Positions 1-8,144 of a stretch of 64,000 nt of DNA are shown piece after piece. The stretch covers positions 1-64,000 of the forward strand of contig JAOUMB010000008.1 in assembly GCA_029881725.1 (NCBI GenBank), given 5' to 3'. The notes beneath the pieces were generated by a model that worked only from the letters and a program-made list of their open reading frames with translations, ran no database searches and was not told the origin of the DNA. The first letter of the stretch is position 1; each line of letters begins with the position of its first letter. The translations under genes were made by a program, and so were the position numbers. This stretch comes from Nitrospirota bacterium (GTDB lineage Bacteria; Nitrospirota; JACRHL01).

Positions 1-1
1 C

Positions 2-2680
2 ACAATCCGCCCCCGTCTTTACCTCGTCGACGCCAACGCCCAAATTTACCGCGCCTTCTTCGCGGTACGCGGATTCACCACTCGCGCGGGGCTGCCCACC
101 AACGCCACCTATGGCTTCGCCACCATCCTCAACAAACTGGTGGCGGAGCACAAACCGGACGCCCTGATCGCCTGTTTCGATGCCCCCGGCGACACCTTTC
201 GCCACCAACGCTATCCGGAATACAAATCCACCCGCCAGAAAATGCCCGACGACCTGGTGGTGCAGTTGCCCTACATCCGCCGGCTGGTCGCGGCCATGAA
301 CATCCCGGTGGTGGAGGTGCGGGGCTTCGAGGCGGACGACCTGATCGGTACCCTCGCCCGCCGGGGCGAGGCGGCGGGCTACGACGTGACCATCGTGTCC
401 GGCGACAAGGACATGCTGCAGCTGGTTACCGACCACATCCGCATGTACGACGCCATGAAGGACAAGGTCTCCGGCGCGGCCGAGGTGAAGGAAAAATTCA
501 GCGTGGAGCCGGAGCGGGTGATCGACGTGATGGGCCTCATGGGCGACGCATCCGACAATGTGCCCGGCATCCCCGGCGTGGGCGAGGTGACCGCCAAAAA
601 GCTCATTGAACAGTTTCACACCCTGGAGGGGGTGCTGGCCGGGGTGGACCAGATCAAGGCCAAGGGGGTGCAGGCCAAGGTGCGCGAGCACGGAGAACTG
701 GCACGCTTGTCGCGGGAACTGGTGACCATCCACACTGATGTGCCGCTGGATGTCCGCTTCGAGGACGCCCATGTGGAGGGGCCGGACGTGGAGACCCTCA
801 CCGCCCTCTACCGGGAACTGGAATTCACCCGCCTGCTGGGCACCATCGAGGCCCCCAGCGCCACGGCCGCCACCGCCGGCAAGGAGTACCTGACCGTTAC
901 CGATCCGCGCCAACTGGCGCACATCGCCGCCCGCGCCGCCACCCTGGGGCAGGTGAGCGTGGATCTGGAAACCACCGGCCTGGACCCCCTCACCGCCGAA
1001 ATCGTCGGCATCGCCCTGGCGCTGGTGCCGGACGAGGGGTACTACGTGCCGGTGGCCCACGAAGGCGAAGGGGCCGAGGGGCAGATGGAGCGGCGGACCG
1101 CCCTGGATATCCTGCGCCCCATGCTGGAGTCGGAACAGGTGGCCAAGGTGGGGCAAAACCTAAAATATGACCTGCACGTGTTCGCGAGCGCCGGGGTGAG
1201 CCTGGCCGGCGTGCGCTTCGACACCATGATCGCCGCCTACCTGCTGGCCCCTCACCGGCGCAGTCACGGGCTGGATACCATCTCCCTGGAGTACCTGAAC
1301 CACCGCATGATTCCCTATGAGGAGGTGTGCGGCAAGGGCGCCAAACAGATCCCCTTCGCCCAGGTGCCGGTGGGGGCAGCTACCACCTACGCCGCCGAGG
1401 ACGCGGAGATCACCCTGTGCCTGAAAAACCACCTGGCGCCCCAACTTAAGGAGATGGCCCTGGAGTCCCTTTTCACGGATCTGGAGATGCCGCTGCTGCC
1501 GGTTCTCGCGCGTATAGAGCGGCACGGCTTTCTGGTGGACATTCCGTATCTGGCGGAAATGAGCGCCGAGATGGCCGGGCAGATCGCCGCGTTGGAAACT
1601 GAGATTTACGCCCTGGCGGGGGAGGAGTTCAACGTGGCCTCCCCCAAGCAGTTGCAGGTGATCCTGTTTGACAAGCTGGGGCTCAAGCCGCTCAAAAAGA
1701 CCAAAACCGGCTTCTCCACCGACGAGGAGGTGCTGGCCAAACTGGCCCCCCTGCACCCGCTGCCGGACAAGATCCTCTCCCTGCGCCAGTACCTGAAGCT
1801 GAAGAGCACCTACGTGGACGCCCTGCCGCTGATGGTCAACGAGCGCACCGGACGGGTGCACACGTCGCTCAACCAGACGGTGGCGGCCACCGGCCGCCTC
1901 AGTTCCTCGGAGCCGAACCTGCAGAACATCCCCATCCGCACCGAGGAGGGGCGAAAAATCCGCCGTGCCTTTATCTGCCCGGAGGGAACCTGCCTGGTGT
2001 CGGCGGACTATTCGCAGATCGAACTAAGGGTGCTGGCCCACATGGCCGGGGATCAGGCGTTGATCGAGGCGTTTCACGCCGGCGGAGACATCCACCGGCG
2101 CACCGCCGCCGGGGTGTTCGGCATCCACGAGGGGCTGGTGACCGACCAGATGCGGCGCGAGGCCAAGGCCATCAACTTCGGCCTGATCTACGGCATGGGG
2201 GCGTTCTCCCTGGCCCAGGACGTGGGAGTTTCGCAAAAGGAGGCGCGGGAGATGATCGTCCGCTACTTCGAAACCTACTCCGGGGTGAAGCAATGGATCG
2301 AGTCCACCCAGAAATCCGCGGCGGAAACCGGTATCGTCACCACCCTGTTCGGGCGCCAACGGCCCATCCCGGAACTGGGCGCGGCCAACGCGCAGGTGCG
2401 CGCAGCCGGGGAGCGAACCGCCACCAACACGGTGATTCAGGGCACTGCGGCGGACATCATCAAGCGCGCCATGCTGAACCTGGACCGCCGCCTGACGGAT
2501 TCCGGAATATCAGCTAAGATGCTTTTGCAGGTGCACGACGAGCTGATTTTTGAAGTGGACCTGAACCAGGCGGACGAGCTGGTGGAGGTGGTGCGCGAGG
2601 AGATGGAAGGGGCCGCCGATCTGGCCGTTCCCCTGGCCGTGGACGTGGGGGTTGGGACCAATTGGGAGGAGGCTCACTAG
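2..2680 (+). CDS. polA: DNA polymerase I (5' end cut by window)
   Basis: Repair and Okazaki-fragment polymerase with 5'-3' exonuclease, 3'-5' exonuclease and polymerase activities. The reading frame is already open at base 2 and begins with RPRLYLVDANAQIYRAFFA, the usual extreme N-terminus of the 5' nuclease domain, so only a few residues are missing. 892 codons are visible. The flap-nuclease segment carries SGDKDMLQL and the helix-hairpin-helix region GIPGVGEVTAKKL. The 3'-5' exonuclease domain has an intact DLETTGLD, suggesting active proofreading. The polymerase domain has SADYSQIELRVLAH (motif A), RREAKAINFGLIYGM (motif B) and QVHDELIFEV (motif C). It ends 21 bp before a zinc-ribbon gene on the same strand. 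A GTG at 140 is an internal start and not the true one. Confidence 0.97.
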   Translation, partial: TIRPRLYLVDANAQIYRAFFAVRGFTTRAGLPTNATYGFATILNKLVAEHKPDALIACFDAPGDTFRHQRYPEYKSTRQKMPDDLVVQLPYIRRLVAAMNIPVVEVRGFEADDLIGTLARRGEAAGYDVTIVSGDKDMLQLVTDHIRMYDAMKDKVSGAAEVKEKFSVEPERVIDVMGLMGDASDNVPGIPGVGEVTAKKLIEQFHTLEGVLAGVDQIKAKGVQAKVREHGELARLSRELVTIHTDVPLDVRFEDAHVEGPDVETLTALYRELEFTRLLGTIEAPSATAATAGKEYLTVTDPRQLAHIAARAATLGQVSVDLETTGLDPLTAEIVGIALALVPDEGYYVPVAHEGEGAEGQMERRTALDILRPMLESEQVAKVGQNLKYDLHVFASAGVSLAGVRFDTMIAAYLLAPHRRSHGLDTISLEYLNHRMIPYEEVCGKGAKQIPFAQVPVGAATTYAAEDAEITLCLKNHLAPQLKEMALESLFTDLEMPLLPVLARIERHGFLVDIPYLAEMSAEMAGQIAALETEIYALAGEEFNVASPKQLQVILFDKLGLKPLKKTKTGFSTDEEVLAKLAPLHPLPDKILSLRQYLKLKSTYVDALPLMVNERTGRVHTSLNQTVAATGRLSSSEPNLQNIPIRTEEGRKIRRAFICPEGTCLVSADYSQIELRVLAHMAGDQALIEAFHAGGDIHRRTAAGVFGIHEGLVTDQMRREAKAINFGLIYGMGAFSLAQDVGVSQKEAREMIVRYFETYSGVKQWIESTQKSAAETGIVTTLFGRQRPIPELGAANAQVRAAGERTATNTVIQGTAADIIKRAMLNLDRRLTDSGISAKMLLQVHDELIFEVDLNQADELVEVVREEMEGAADLAVPLAVDVGVGTNWEEAH

Positions 2681-2701
2681 GGGCCGGGGAGTTCAGGTCG
2701 A

Positions 2702-3007
2702 ATGGGTGCCAAAGCCGCCACATGCCCCCTGTGCGGGTCGGGGCTGGAGGGGATCGGCGCGGTGATTCCGCGCAGTGAATCGTGCCCCGGCTGCGGGGCC
2801 GATCTGCACGCCTGCCACGCCTGCCGGTTTCACGATCCGGTGGCCCACAACCAGTGCCGCGAACCGAAGGCCGAATGGCAGGCCCGGCGCGACCGGGGCA
2901 ACTATTGCGACTTTTTCGAGCTGGCGGCGGGTGGCCCTCAAAACGCCCCCGACCCGCGCGAGGCGGAACGCAAAAAGCAGCTCGACGACCTGTTCAGAAA
3001 TTTCTGA
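2702..3007 (+). CDS. conserved small zinc-ribbon protein of unknown function
   Basis: A 101-residue protein rich in cysteine pairs: CPLC near residue 8, CPGCG near 28, CHAC near 37, then NQCREPKAEW and NYCDFFEL. The spacing suggests one or two structural zinc sites. I recall proteins with the same CREPxAEW...CDYFE tail from several proteobacterial groups, with no assigned role that I know. The C-terminus is charged (REAERKKQLDDLF). It follows polA by 21 bp and precedes the TOPRIM/DUF3987 gene by 56 bp on the same strand, so it could be co-transcribed with either. ATG start; upstream of it lies a G-rich stretch but only a weak ribosome binding site. Confidence 0.75.
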   Translation: MGAKAATCPLCGSGLEGIGAVIPRSESCPGCGADLHACHACRFHDPVAHNQCREPKAEWQARRDRGNYCDFFELAAGGPQNAPDPREAERKKQLDDLFRNF

Positions 3008-3063
3008 CGGCGGTCTGGCCATCTCCCACGGGGGATCGGCCGTACAAAGGCGGGAGAGGGGAC

Positions 3064-5382
3064 ATGAGCGTAAAGGAAGCGGTGGTGCGTAGCGCGCCGC
3101 CCACCGGACAGGTTGGAGAGGAACTGTTCGCCTACCGGTATGCGGACGGCGGCATCGCGTTCTACGTGGAACGTCCGGCGGGGAACGGGGATCACGACCG
3201 TCCGTTGCTGTGGGGCCCCACCGCGGACGGAGCCCGCTGGCAGGACAACCTGAAAAACGTCCCGCGCCCGCTTCCCCTGTATCGGGAGGGGACCCTCTTC
3301 AAGCACCCGGACATTCCGGTGGTGTTTCACCGCAGCGAGCGCGACGCCTACCGGGCCGCCACCGGCGGACTGCATGGCGTACACACCACTTCCGTGATGG
3401 GCGCGGGGTACGCGCGGGCTTCCGACTTCTCCGTGCTCTCCGGGCGCAAGGTGGTGATCTGCCAGGACAGCAACCCGGAAGGCATCGGCTATGCCGAGGA
3501 AGTGGCCGCACTGGCCTTTTCCGCAGGGGCCGCCACCGTGGAGGTGGTGCGCCTGCCCGGCCTGCCCGAGGGCAGCGGCGTGGGAGGCTGGCTGGAGGAG
3601 GGGGGCACCGGCATGGAGTGGCGCGCCCTGCTCGACCGGCGCCTTGGAAACCGGCTGAACGCCGCACAGATCGCCGACCAGGCGTTGTCCCTGTCCCTTG
3701 AGGATTTACAGGATGAAGATGAGGAACCGGCCCCACCCGTGGCGGAACCCGCCGTCGCAAGAGCCCGGACCAAGGCCCCGGAACCGGCTCCGGTGGAGAC
3801 CGGGACCGCAATGCCGGTGACCCTCAGCGACCTGTCCGAGGACACCCCCGAACCGGCGGCCCCCGGCCTGCGGCGGATGGTGGCCGAGGTCATGGAAGCC
3901 ACCTTTGGAGAGCCATCTCCGTTGCCGCTCAAGGGCACCCCGGAACTGGCCTTCGACCCGAACCTGCTGCCGGGACCGGTGCAGGATTTCGCCCTCGACG
4001 TTGCGGAGCGGTTCGGCTGTCCGCCGGAAGTGCCCGCCGTGGCGCTCACCGTGGCCCTGGGAGCCGTCATCGGGCGGCGCATGGCCATCGCCCCAAAACG
4101 GCAGGACGAACGGCCTCTGACGGTCAATCTGTGGGCCGCGCTGGTCACCCAGCGACCGGTGAGCGGGGGCGTCCACGCGGTGGACGAGGCCCTGCTGCCG
4201 CTGGAACAGCTGGAACTGGCCGCTCACCGGGAATTCGAGAACGCCGAGCGGGAACACCAGAAGCGGGTACAAGCCCTTCAGGCCGCCCGCTCCGCATGGA
4301 TGGAGGAGGTGCGCACGGCCCAGGAGCAGGGAGCCAACGTGGATGCCCTGCTGGCGCGCCACCCGGCGGACCCGGAACCGCCGCGCCTCCGCCGCTACCG
4401 CACCGCCACCGGGCACGTGCCGGCCCTGGCGGAAATGGCCGACGCCACCCCCGGCGGCCTGCTGCTGACCCGCGACGACCTGAGCGCCTGGGTCCACGGA
4501 CTGGCGGCGCCGGGACACGAGGGCGAACGGCATTTTTTCATGTCCATGGCCGAAGGCACTGCGCCGCACGTGGAGTTTGACCTGCCGACCGGGGTGCCCC
4601 TCCGGTGCTCCAATCCAAGCCTGTCGCTGCTCGCCTGGGCGCGCTCCGCACCCCTGCGCCGGACAGCCTCCGATGGCACCCCCGACCCGCTGCTGGGCCA
4701 TGTGCAGATGCTGATCGGGGCCAACGGCATCGACGCCCTGAAGGAGGCCGATCACGAGGCCAACGTGCCCGCCCGGGGCCGCGTGGAGCGCGTGTTCCAA
4801 GCCCTGGACCGGTTGCCCTCGGTACCCACCGGGGCGGCCATGCCGACCCTGCATTTCGATGCCGAGGCCCAGTCCGTGTACGATTCCTGGCGCGGCGACC
4901 ACGCGGTGCAACTGGCCGCCGAAACCGACCCGGCGGTGGCCGCCCACCTGGCCGGACACGACCGGCTGATGCCTGCCGTGGCAATGATTTTCCACCTGGC
5001 GGAACTGGCGGAACAGGGACGCGACCCGGTACCGGTATCCGCCTCCGCCACGCACCGGGCGGTGCGCTGGTGCGACTGGGCTGCGGCCCATGTGCGCGCG
5101 GTCTACGGTGTGGGGGAAGCCGCCGAACTGGAAGGGGCTCGCACCCTGCTCAAGCGCCTGCTGGATGGCGACCTCACCACCCCGTTCAAGGTGCGCGAAG
5201 TGTACCGCCGCCACTGGACCGGCCTGGGAACCCGCGAGGCCGCCCAGGCCGCCGTGGGAGTGCTGGAGCGGCACGGATACTTGTCTTCCGTGCCCGTGCC
5301 CACCACCGCCAAGGGCGGCAAACCGACCCGCGCCTATCACCTGAACCCCAAGGCGCTCAAGGCGGTGGAAGCGAGAGGGTAG
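3064..5382 (+). CDS. TOPRIM-like / DUF3987 primase-helicase-related protein with degenerate active sites
   Basis: A 772-residue protein resembling the TOPRIM plus DUF3987 proteins of plasmids and phages. Residues about 80-190 align with a TOPRIM fold (GRKVVICQDSN, then VVRLPGLPEGSG and GGWLEEGG). The glutamate expected in the EGEKDA-type motif is arginine (HRSERDA) and the DND-type motif reads DSN. From about residue 300 the DUF3987 part follows (PAVALTVALGAVIGRRMAI, LLLTRDDLSAWVHGL). The P-loop position reads VTQRPVSGGVHAVDEAL, with no GK[ST]. Acidic and proline-rich linkers separate the two parts. Start chosen at ATG 3064 because GGGAGAGGGG lies just upstream; the frame is open further 5' through an overlap with the zinc-ribbon gene, which looks like shadow. 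No stop or frameshift interrupts it. It is either a repurposed relic of a mobile element or a catalytically silent nucleic-acid-binding protein. Confidence 0.75.
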   Translation: MSVKEAVVRSAPPTGQVGEELFAYRYADGGIAFYVERPAGNGDHDRPLLWGPTADGARWQDNLKNVPRPLPLYREGTLFKHPDIPVVFHRSERDAYRAATGGLHGVHTTSVMGAGYARASDFSVLSGRKVVICQDSNPEGIGYAEEVAALAFSAGAATVEVVRLPGLPEGSGVGGWLEEGGTGMEWRALLDRRLGNRLNAAQIADQALSLSLEDLQDEDEEPAPPVAEPAVARARTKAPEPAPVETGTAMPVTLSDLSEDTPEPAAPGLRRMVAEVMEATFGEPSPLPLKGTPELAFDPNLLPGPVQDFALDVAERFGCPPEVPAVALTVALGAVIGRRMAIAPKRQDERPLTVNLWAALVTQRPVSGGVHAVDEALLPLEQLELAAHREFENAEREHQKRVQALQAARSAWMEEVRTAQEQGANVDALLARHPADPEPPRLRRYRTATGHVPALAEMADATPGGLLLTRDDLSAWVHGLAAPGHEGERHFFMSMAEGTAPHVEFDLPTGVPLRCSNPSLSLLAWARSAPLRRTASDGTPDPLLGHVQMLIGANGIDALKEADHEANVPARGRVERVFQALDRLPSVPTGAAMPTLHFDAEAQSVYDSWRGDHAVQLAAETDPAVAAHLAGHDRLMPAVAMIFHLAELAEQGRDPVPVSASATHRAVRWCDWAAAHVRAVYGVGEAAELEGARTLLKRLLDGDLTTPFKVREVYRRHWTGLGTREAAQAAVGVLERHGYLSSVPVPTTAKGGKPTRAYHLNPKALKAVEARG

Positions 5383-5443
5383 GTCGCGAAATCATCCGCC
5401 TCCGGCGGAGTCTCCGGGAAAAATGGTAGACCGGCCTTGCGCA

Positions 5444-5455
5444 GACCGAACGGTC
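5444..5455. promoter_or_regulatory. putative TetR operator (GACCG-N2-CGGTC)
   Basis: A perfect 5-bp inverted repeat with two bases between the arms lies 17 bp upstream of the start codon of a TetR-family gene. This size and position fit autoregulatory operators of the family. It is the only clear dyad in the 90-bp gap after the DUF3987 gene. Confidence 0.5.
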
Positions 5456-5472
5456 GTGCTATTCATAATCCC

Positions 5473-6057
5473 ATGACCCGTTCCACCGACACCCGCCAGC
5501 GGATCCTGCGCCATGCCACCGGGCTGGCCAGCGTGCATGGCCTGGAGCCGCTCACCATCGGCAGACTGGCCGATGACGTGCAGATGTCCAAGAGCGGCCT
5601 GTTCGCCCATTTCCGCTCCAAGGAGGCCCTGCAGTTGCAGGTGCTGGACTTTGCCGAGACGCGCTTCGTGGATGAGTTGCTACGCCCGGCCCTCGCCGCC
5701 GAACGCGGCCTGCCGCGCATCCGCGAATTCGCCACCCGCTGGCTCGCGTGGACCCGTACCGCTTACCCCGGCGCGTGCCCGGTGCTGGCCGCCATCACCG
5801 AGTTCGACAACCGTCCCGGCGCCGTGCGCGACCACGTGCGGAAAAAAATCGCCGCCTACCGGGACACCCTGCGGCGCATGGCCGAAGGCGCCATTCAGGC
5901 CGGGCATTTCCGCCCCGGCGCCAGCCCCGAACAGTTCGCCTTCGAGTTGTTCGGCATTCTGCTCACCACCCAGACCGCCATGCACCTGCTGGACGACCGG
6001 CAGGTGGACACCCGTTTCAACCAGGCCCTGGACGACCTGATCACCCGCATGCGCTAG
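5473..6057 (+). CDS. TetR/AcrR-family transcriptional regulator
   Basis: A 194-residue repressor-type regulator. The N-terminal DNA-binding domain (residues about 5-55) reads TRQRILRHATGLASVHGLE, then LTIGRLADDVQMSKSGLFAHF, a typical TetR helix-turn-helix. The C-terminal ligand-binding half (LAWTRTAYPGACPVLAAITEF) resembles TetR proteins of the TetR_C_11 kind. Start taken at ATG 5473 because the homology begins at once; an in-frame ATG at 5437 would overlap the putative operator. It sits 36 bp upstream of an alpha/beta hydrolase on the same strand, which is its likely target. The ligand is unknown. Confidence 0.88.
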   Translation: MTRSTDTRQRILRHATGLASVHGLEPLTIGRLADDVQMSKSGLFAHFRSKEALQLQVLDFAETRFVDELLRPALAAERGLPRIREFATRWLAWTRTAYPGACPVLAAITEFDNRPGAVRDHVRKKIAAYRDTLRRMAEGAIQAGHFRPGASPEQFAFELFGILLTTQTAMHLLDDRQVDTRFNQALDDLITRMR

Positions 6058-6093
6058 GCCCTCCGGGCCGCTGCGTACGCAAAGGAAGACCTC

Positions 6094-6990
6094 ATGAGCA
6101 CAATTCGCACGAACGTTCGGTCGATCGCACTTCCCCTCGCACGGGCCATGAGCGCCGTGGCCTACGGGATCGCTCCCGCATGGACCGCCAACACCATCCG
6201 CGCGGCGTTTTTCGTGCCCCGCCCGTTCCCCACCCGACCTCACCATCAGGCGCTACTGGATCGGGCCCGGCCGTTTACGGTCACCACCCTGGGCCGCGCG
6301 GTGCGTGGCTGGGAGTGGGGGGAGGGGCCGACGGTGCTGCTGTCCCACGGCTGGGCCTCGCGCGGCATCCAACTGCACCGGTTTGTGGAACCGCTGGTGG
6401 CCGCCGGGTTTCAGGTGGTGGCCTACGACAACCCGGGGCACGGGGAATCCGACGGGCACCACAGCAACGCACTGGAATTCCAACTGGCCTTCGACGCGGT
6501 GCGGGCGCGGTATCCGCACCCGGCCGCCATCGTCGCCCACTCCATGGGGGGCGTGGCCGCCCTGCGCCATGCGGAACAAACCCCGCTGCCGGTGGTGCTG
6601 GTGTCCCCCCTGTACCAACTGCGGCGGGAGCTTTCCACCTGGGCGGTGCAGGCCGGGCTGGCCCGCCACGTGTTCAACGGCATCGTGGGACGCGTCGAAC
6701 GCGCGCTTGAGGTTGCGCTGGATCCTATCAGCCCCCACCGGATTGCCCCGGCCATTCATGCCCCGGTACTGATTCTGCACGATCATCACGACCGCACCAC
6801 GTCCATTCACGAGGCCCGCCAGTTGCACCGGAACCTGGCCGCCGGGCGATTGATCGAGACCTGCGGTCTGGGCCACAACGGCATCCTGCGCAGTCCTTCG
6901 CTGATTGACCAGGCGGTCCGATTTATTGTGGAAGCCCGGGGGGTAGCCGCTGCTCCTCCGATGGCCATGGCCGCGCTGGCAGGAAAATAA
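6094..6990 (+). CDS. alpha/beta hydrolase
   Basis: A 298-residue alpha/beta-hydrolase-fold enzyme. Visible elements are the oxyanion-hole region LLSHGWASRG, YDNPGHGESDG, a nucleophile elbow AHSMGG (alanine in the usual first glycine position), an acid region ILHDHHDRTTS and the catalytic-histidine region GLGHNGILR. The first 50 residues contain a hydrophobic stretch (ALPLARAMSAVAYGIA) that may act as a membrane anchor or lid. The substrate cannot be deduced. AAGGAAG lies before the ATG. The gene follows a TetR regulator by 36 bp and converges with a second TetR gene 22 bp beyond its stop, forming a small regulated hydrolase locus. Confidence 0.85.
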   Translation: MSTIRTNVRSIALPLARAMSAVAYGIAPAWTANTIRAAFFVPRPFPTRPHHQALLDRARPFTVTTLGRAVRGWEWGEGPTVLLSHGWASRGIQLHRFVEPLVAAGFQVVAYDNPGHGESDGHHSNALEFQLAFDAVRARYPHPAAIVAHSMGGVAALRHAEQTPLPVVLVSPLYQLRRELSTWAVQAGLARHVFNGIVGRVERALEVALDPISPHRIAPAIHAPVLILHDHHDRTTSIHEARQLHRNLAAGRLIETCGLGHNGILRSPSLIDQAVRFIVEARGVAAAPPMAMAALAGK

Positions 6991-7012
6991 CCGGCCGGTC
7001 CATTCCGGATTC

Positions 7013-7678
7013 CTAGCGGGGCACCGGGAACCAGCCCCGCCTGACCTCCACGCCGAGCAGCCGGGCCCAGCCGGGCACCAGCTGCCGCAGCCATCCGGCG
7101 TCGTTATACACCTTGGCGTGGGTCAGCAGGCCGGTCTGCCAGGCCACCATCATGCGGGCGGTGTCGGAGATATCGCACGGGCGGATGGCCTGCACCGCCA
7201 CCGCGTCCCGCAGCGTCTGCTCAAAAAACGCCGCCTCCGCCTCGTAAATAGCGCGCACCGTATCCCGCACGCGCCGGTCGTCGGCGCCGGTTTCGGCCCC
7301 CACATTGCCAAACGGGCACCCCTGCTCCAGCTTCCACTCGGCTGCATCCCGCATGCCCTGATGGTGTGCATAAGTCAGATCCGCCAGTTGATTGAAGCGA
7401 TCCAAGGGGTGCAGGGCCGGGTCAAAGGCGTCCCGGTACAGCCCCTCGCGGGACACCTGCCAGCCGTGCTCAAGGGCCGCGATGACCAGGCCTTCCTTGG
7501 ACGGAAAGAAGTGGTAAAACGACCCCTTGTTGACCCCCGCATCCTTGCAGATGCGGTCCACCCCCACCGCCCCGTAACCATACTGCCACAGCAGGGACAG
7601 GGTGGTTTCGATCAGGCGCTGACGGGTATTACCCCGCTTCTTCGGCGCGGCCGCGCGCCCGGCGCTGTGTTCCGGCAT
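7013..7678 (-). CDS. TetR/AcrR-family transcriptional regulator
   Basis: A 221-residue regulator with an N-terminal helix-turn-helix (NTRQRLIETTLSLLWQYGY, VGVDRICKDAGVNKGSFYHFF, PSKEGLVIAALE) and a C-terminal domain containing KLEQGCPFGNVGAE, typical of TetR proteins of the YxaF/LmrA or TetR_C_16-like kind that control stress, efflux or redox genes. The start is ATG 7678, preceded at good distance by AGGAGGT; the frame extends upstream but without a signal. It converges on the alpha/beta hydrolase. A 16-bp near-perfect palindrome lies 34 bp upstream of its start and overlaps a possible -35 box. Confidence 0.88.
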   Translation of the reverse strand: MPEHSAGRAAAPKKRGNTRQRLIETTLSLLWQYGYGAVGVDRICKDAGVNKGSFYHFFPSKEGLVIAALEHGWQVSREGLYRDAFDPALHPLDRFNQLADLTYAHHQGMRDAAEWKLEQGCPFGNVGAETGADDRRVRDTVRAIYEAEAAFFEQTLRDAVAVQAIRPCDISDTARMMVAWQTGLLTHAKVYNDAGWLRQLVPGWARLLGVEVRRGWFPVPR

Positions 7679-7712
7679 ATCCGTACCTCCTGCGCGCAAA
7701 CCTACCGCGTAG

Positions 7713-7728
7713 TTGACCGTACCGTCAA
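7713..7728. promoter_or_regulatory. putative TetR operator overlapping a -35 box
   Basis: TTGACCGTACCGTCAA is an inverted repeat with 7 of 8 pairs matching. Read on the minus strand it contains TTGACG, a reasonable -35 element for the downstream TetR gene, so binding would block its own promoter. No good -10 is obvious (GTAGGT lies 17 bp away). Confidence 0.5.
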
Positions 7729-7829
7729 GTGGCATGGGTGTCGCCTCCCCGACCGGAAAACAGCCTGCGTGGGCCTGCTGGCCCCATGAGCCCCGGCGGT
7801 CAATGCACCTGGCACCCGGAAGACAATAA

Positions 7830-7862
7830 AAAGCCCGCAATCCCTAGGGAATCGCGGGCTTT
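7830..7862 (-). terminator. intrinsic terminator of the tRNA-Gln/Glu operon
   Basis: AAAGCCCGC pairs with GCGGGCTTT around an inner TCCC-TA-GGGA. Read on the minus strand the stem is followed by TTTTTATTGT. It stands 33 bp beyond the 3' end of tRNA-Glu. Confidence 0.9.
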
Positions 7863-7895
7863 GTGGACTATCTGGGACGGCCCCGGATGGTCAGT

Positions 7896-7970
7896 TGGTA
7901 CTCCCAAGGGGAATCGAACCCCTGCTTCCGCCGTGAGAGGGCGGCGTCCTAACCGCTAGACGATGGGAGC
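7896..7970 (-). tRNA. tRNA-Glu (CTC)
   Basis: Minus strand, 75 nt including encoded CCA. The acceptor stem begins GCTCCCA and the T-arm reads GGTTCGATTCC. The anticodon stem CCGCC/GGCGG encloses loop CTCTCAC, giving anticodon CTC. It follows tRNA-Gln by 4 bp in one transcript. Confidence 0.97.
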
Positions 7971-7974
7971 AAAA

Positions 7975-8048
7975 TGGTTGGGGGACAAGGATTCGAACCT
8001 TGGTTGACGGAGTCAGAGTCCGCTGTCCTGCCACTAGACGATCCCCCA
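7975..8048 (-). tRNA. tRNA-Gln (CTG)
   Basis: Minus strand, 74 nt including encoded CCA. The acceptor arms are TGGGGGA and TCCCCCA. Anticodon loop CTCTGAC gives anticodon CTG. It is the first gene of a two-tRNA operon. Confidence 0.97.
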
Positions 8049-8091
8049 ATGGACCGAATTTTCATCCCCCCTCTTATCTCGAAGGTCGTTC

Positions 8092-8121
8092 AGTATAGAT
8101 GGTTTCGCACCATCGTGTCAA
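8092..8121 (-). promoter_or_regulatory. sigma-70 promoter of the tRNA-Gln/Glu operon
   Basis: On the minus strand TTGACA (8121-8116) and TATACT (8097-8092) are 18 bp apart. The spacer itself contains the inverted repeat GATGGT/ACCATC. The tRNA-Gln 5' end is 43 bp downstream of the -10. Confidence 0.85.
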
Positions 8122-8144
8122 AGCGAATCCGCTGATCTCCCCAC

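Noticed and set aside
3158-3173. parS-like CGTTCTACGTGGAACG in the DUF3987 gene
   Set aside because: Three mismatches from the parS palindrome, including one in the core; 37 kb from parAB. Likely coincidence.
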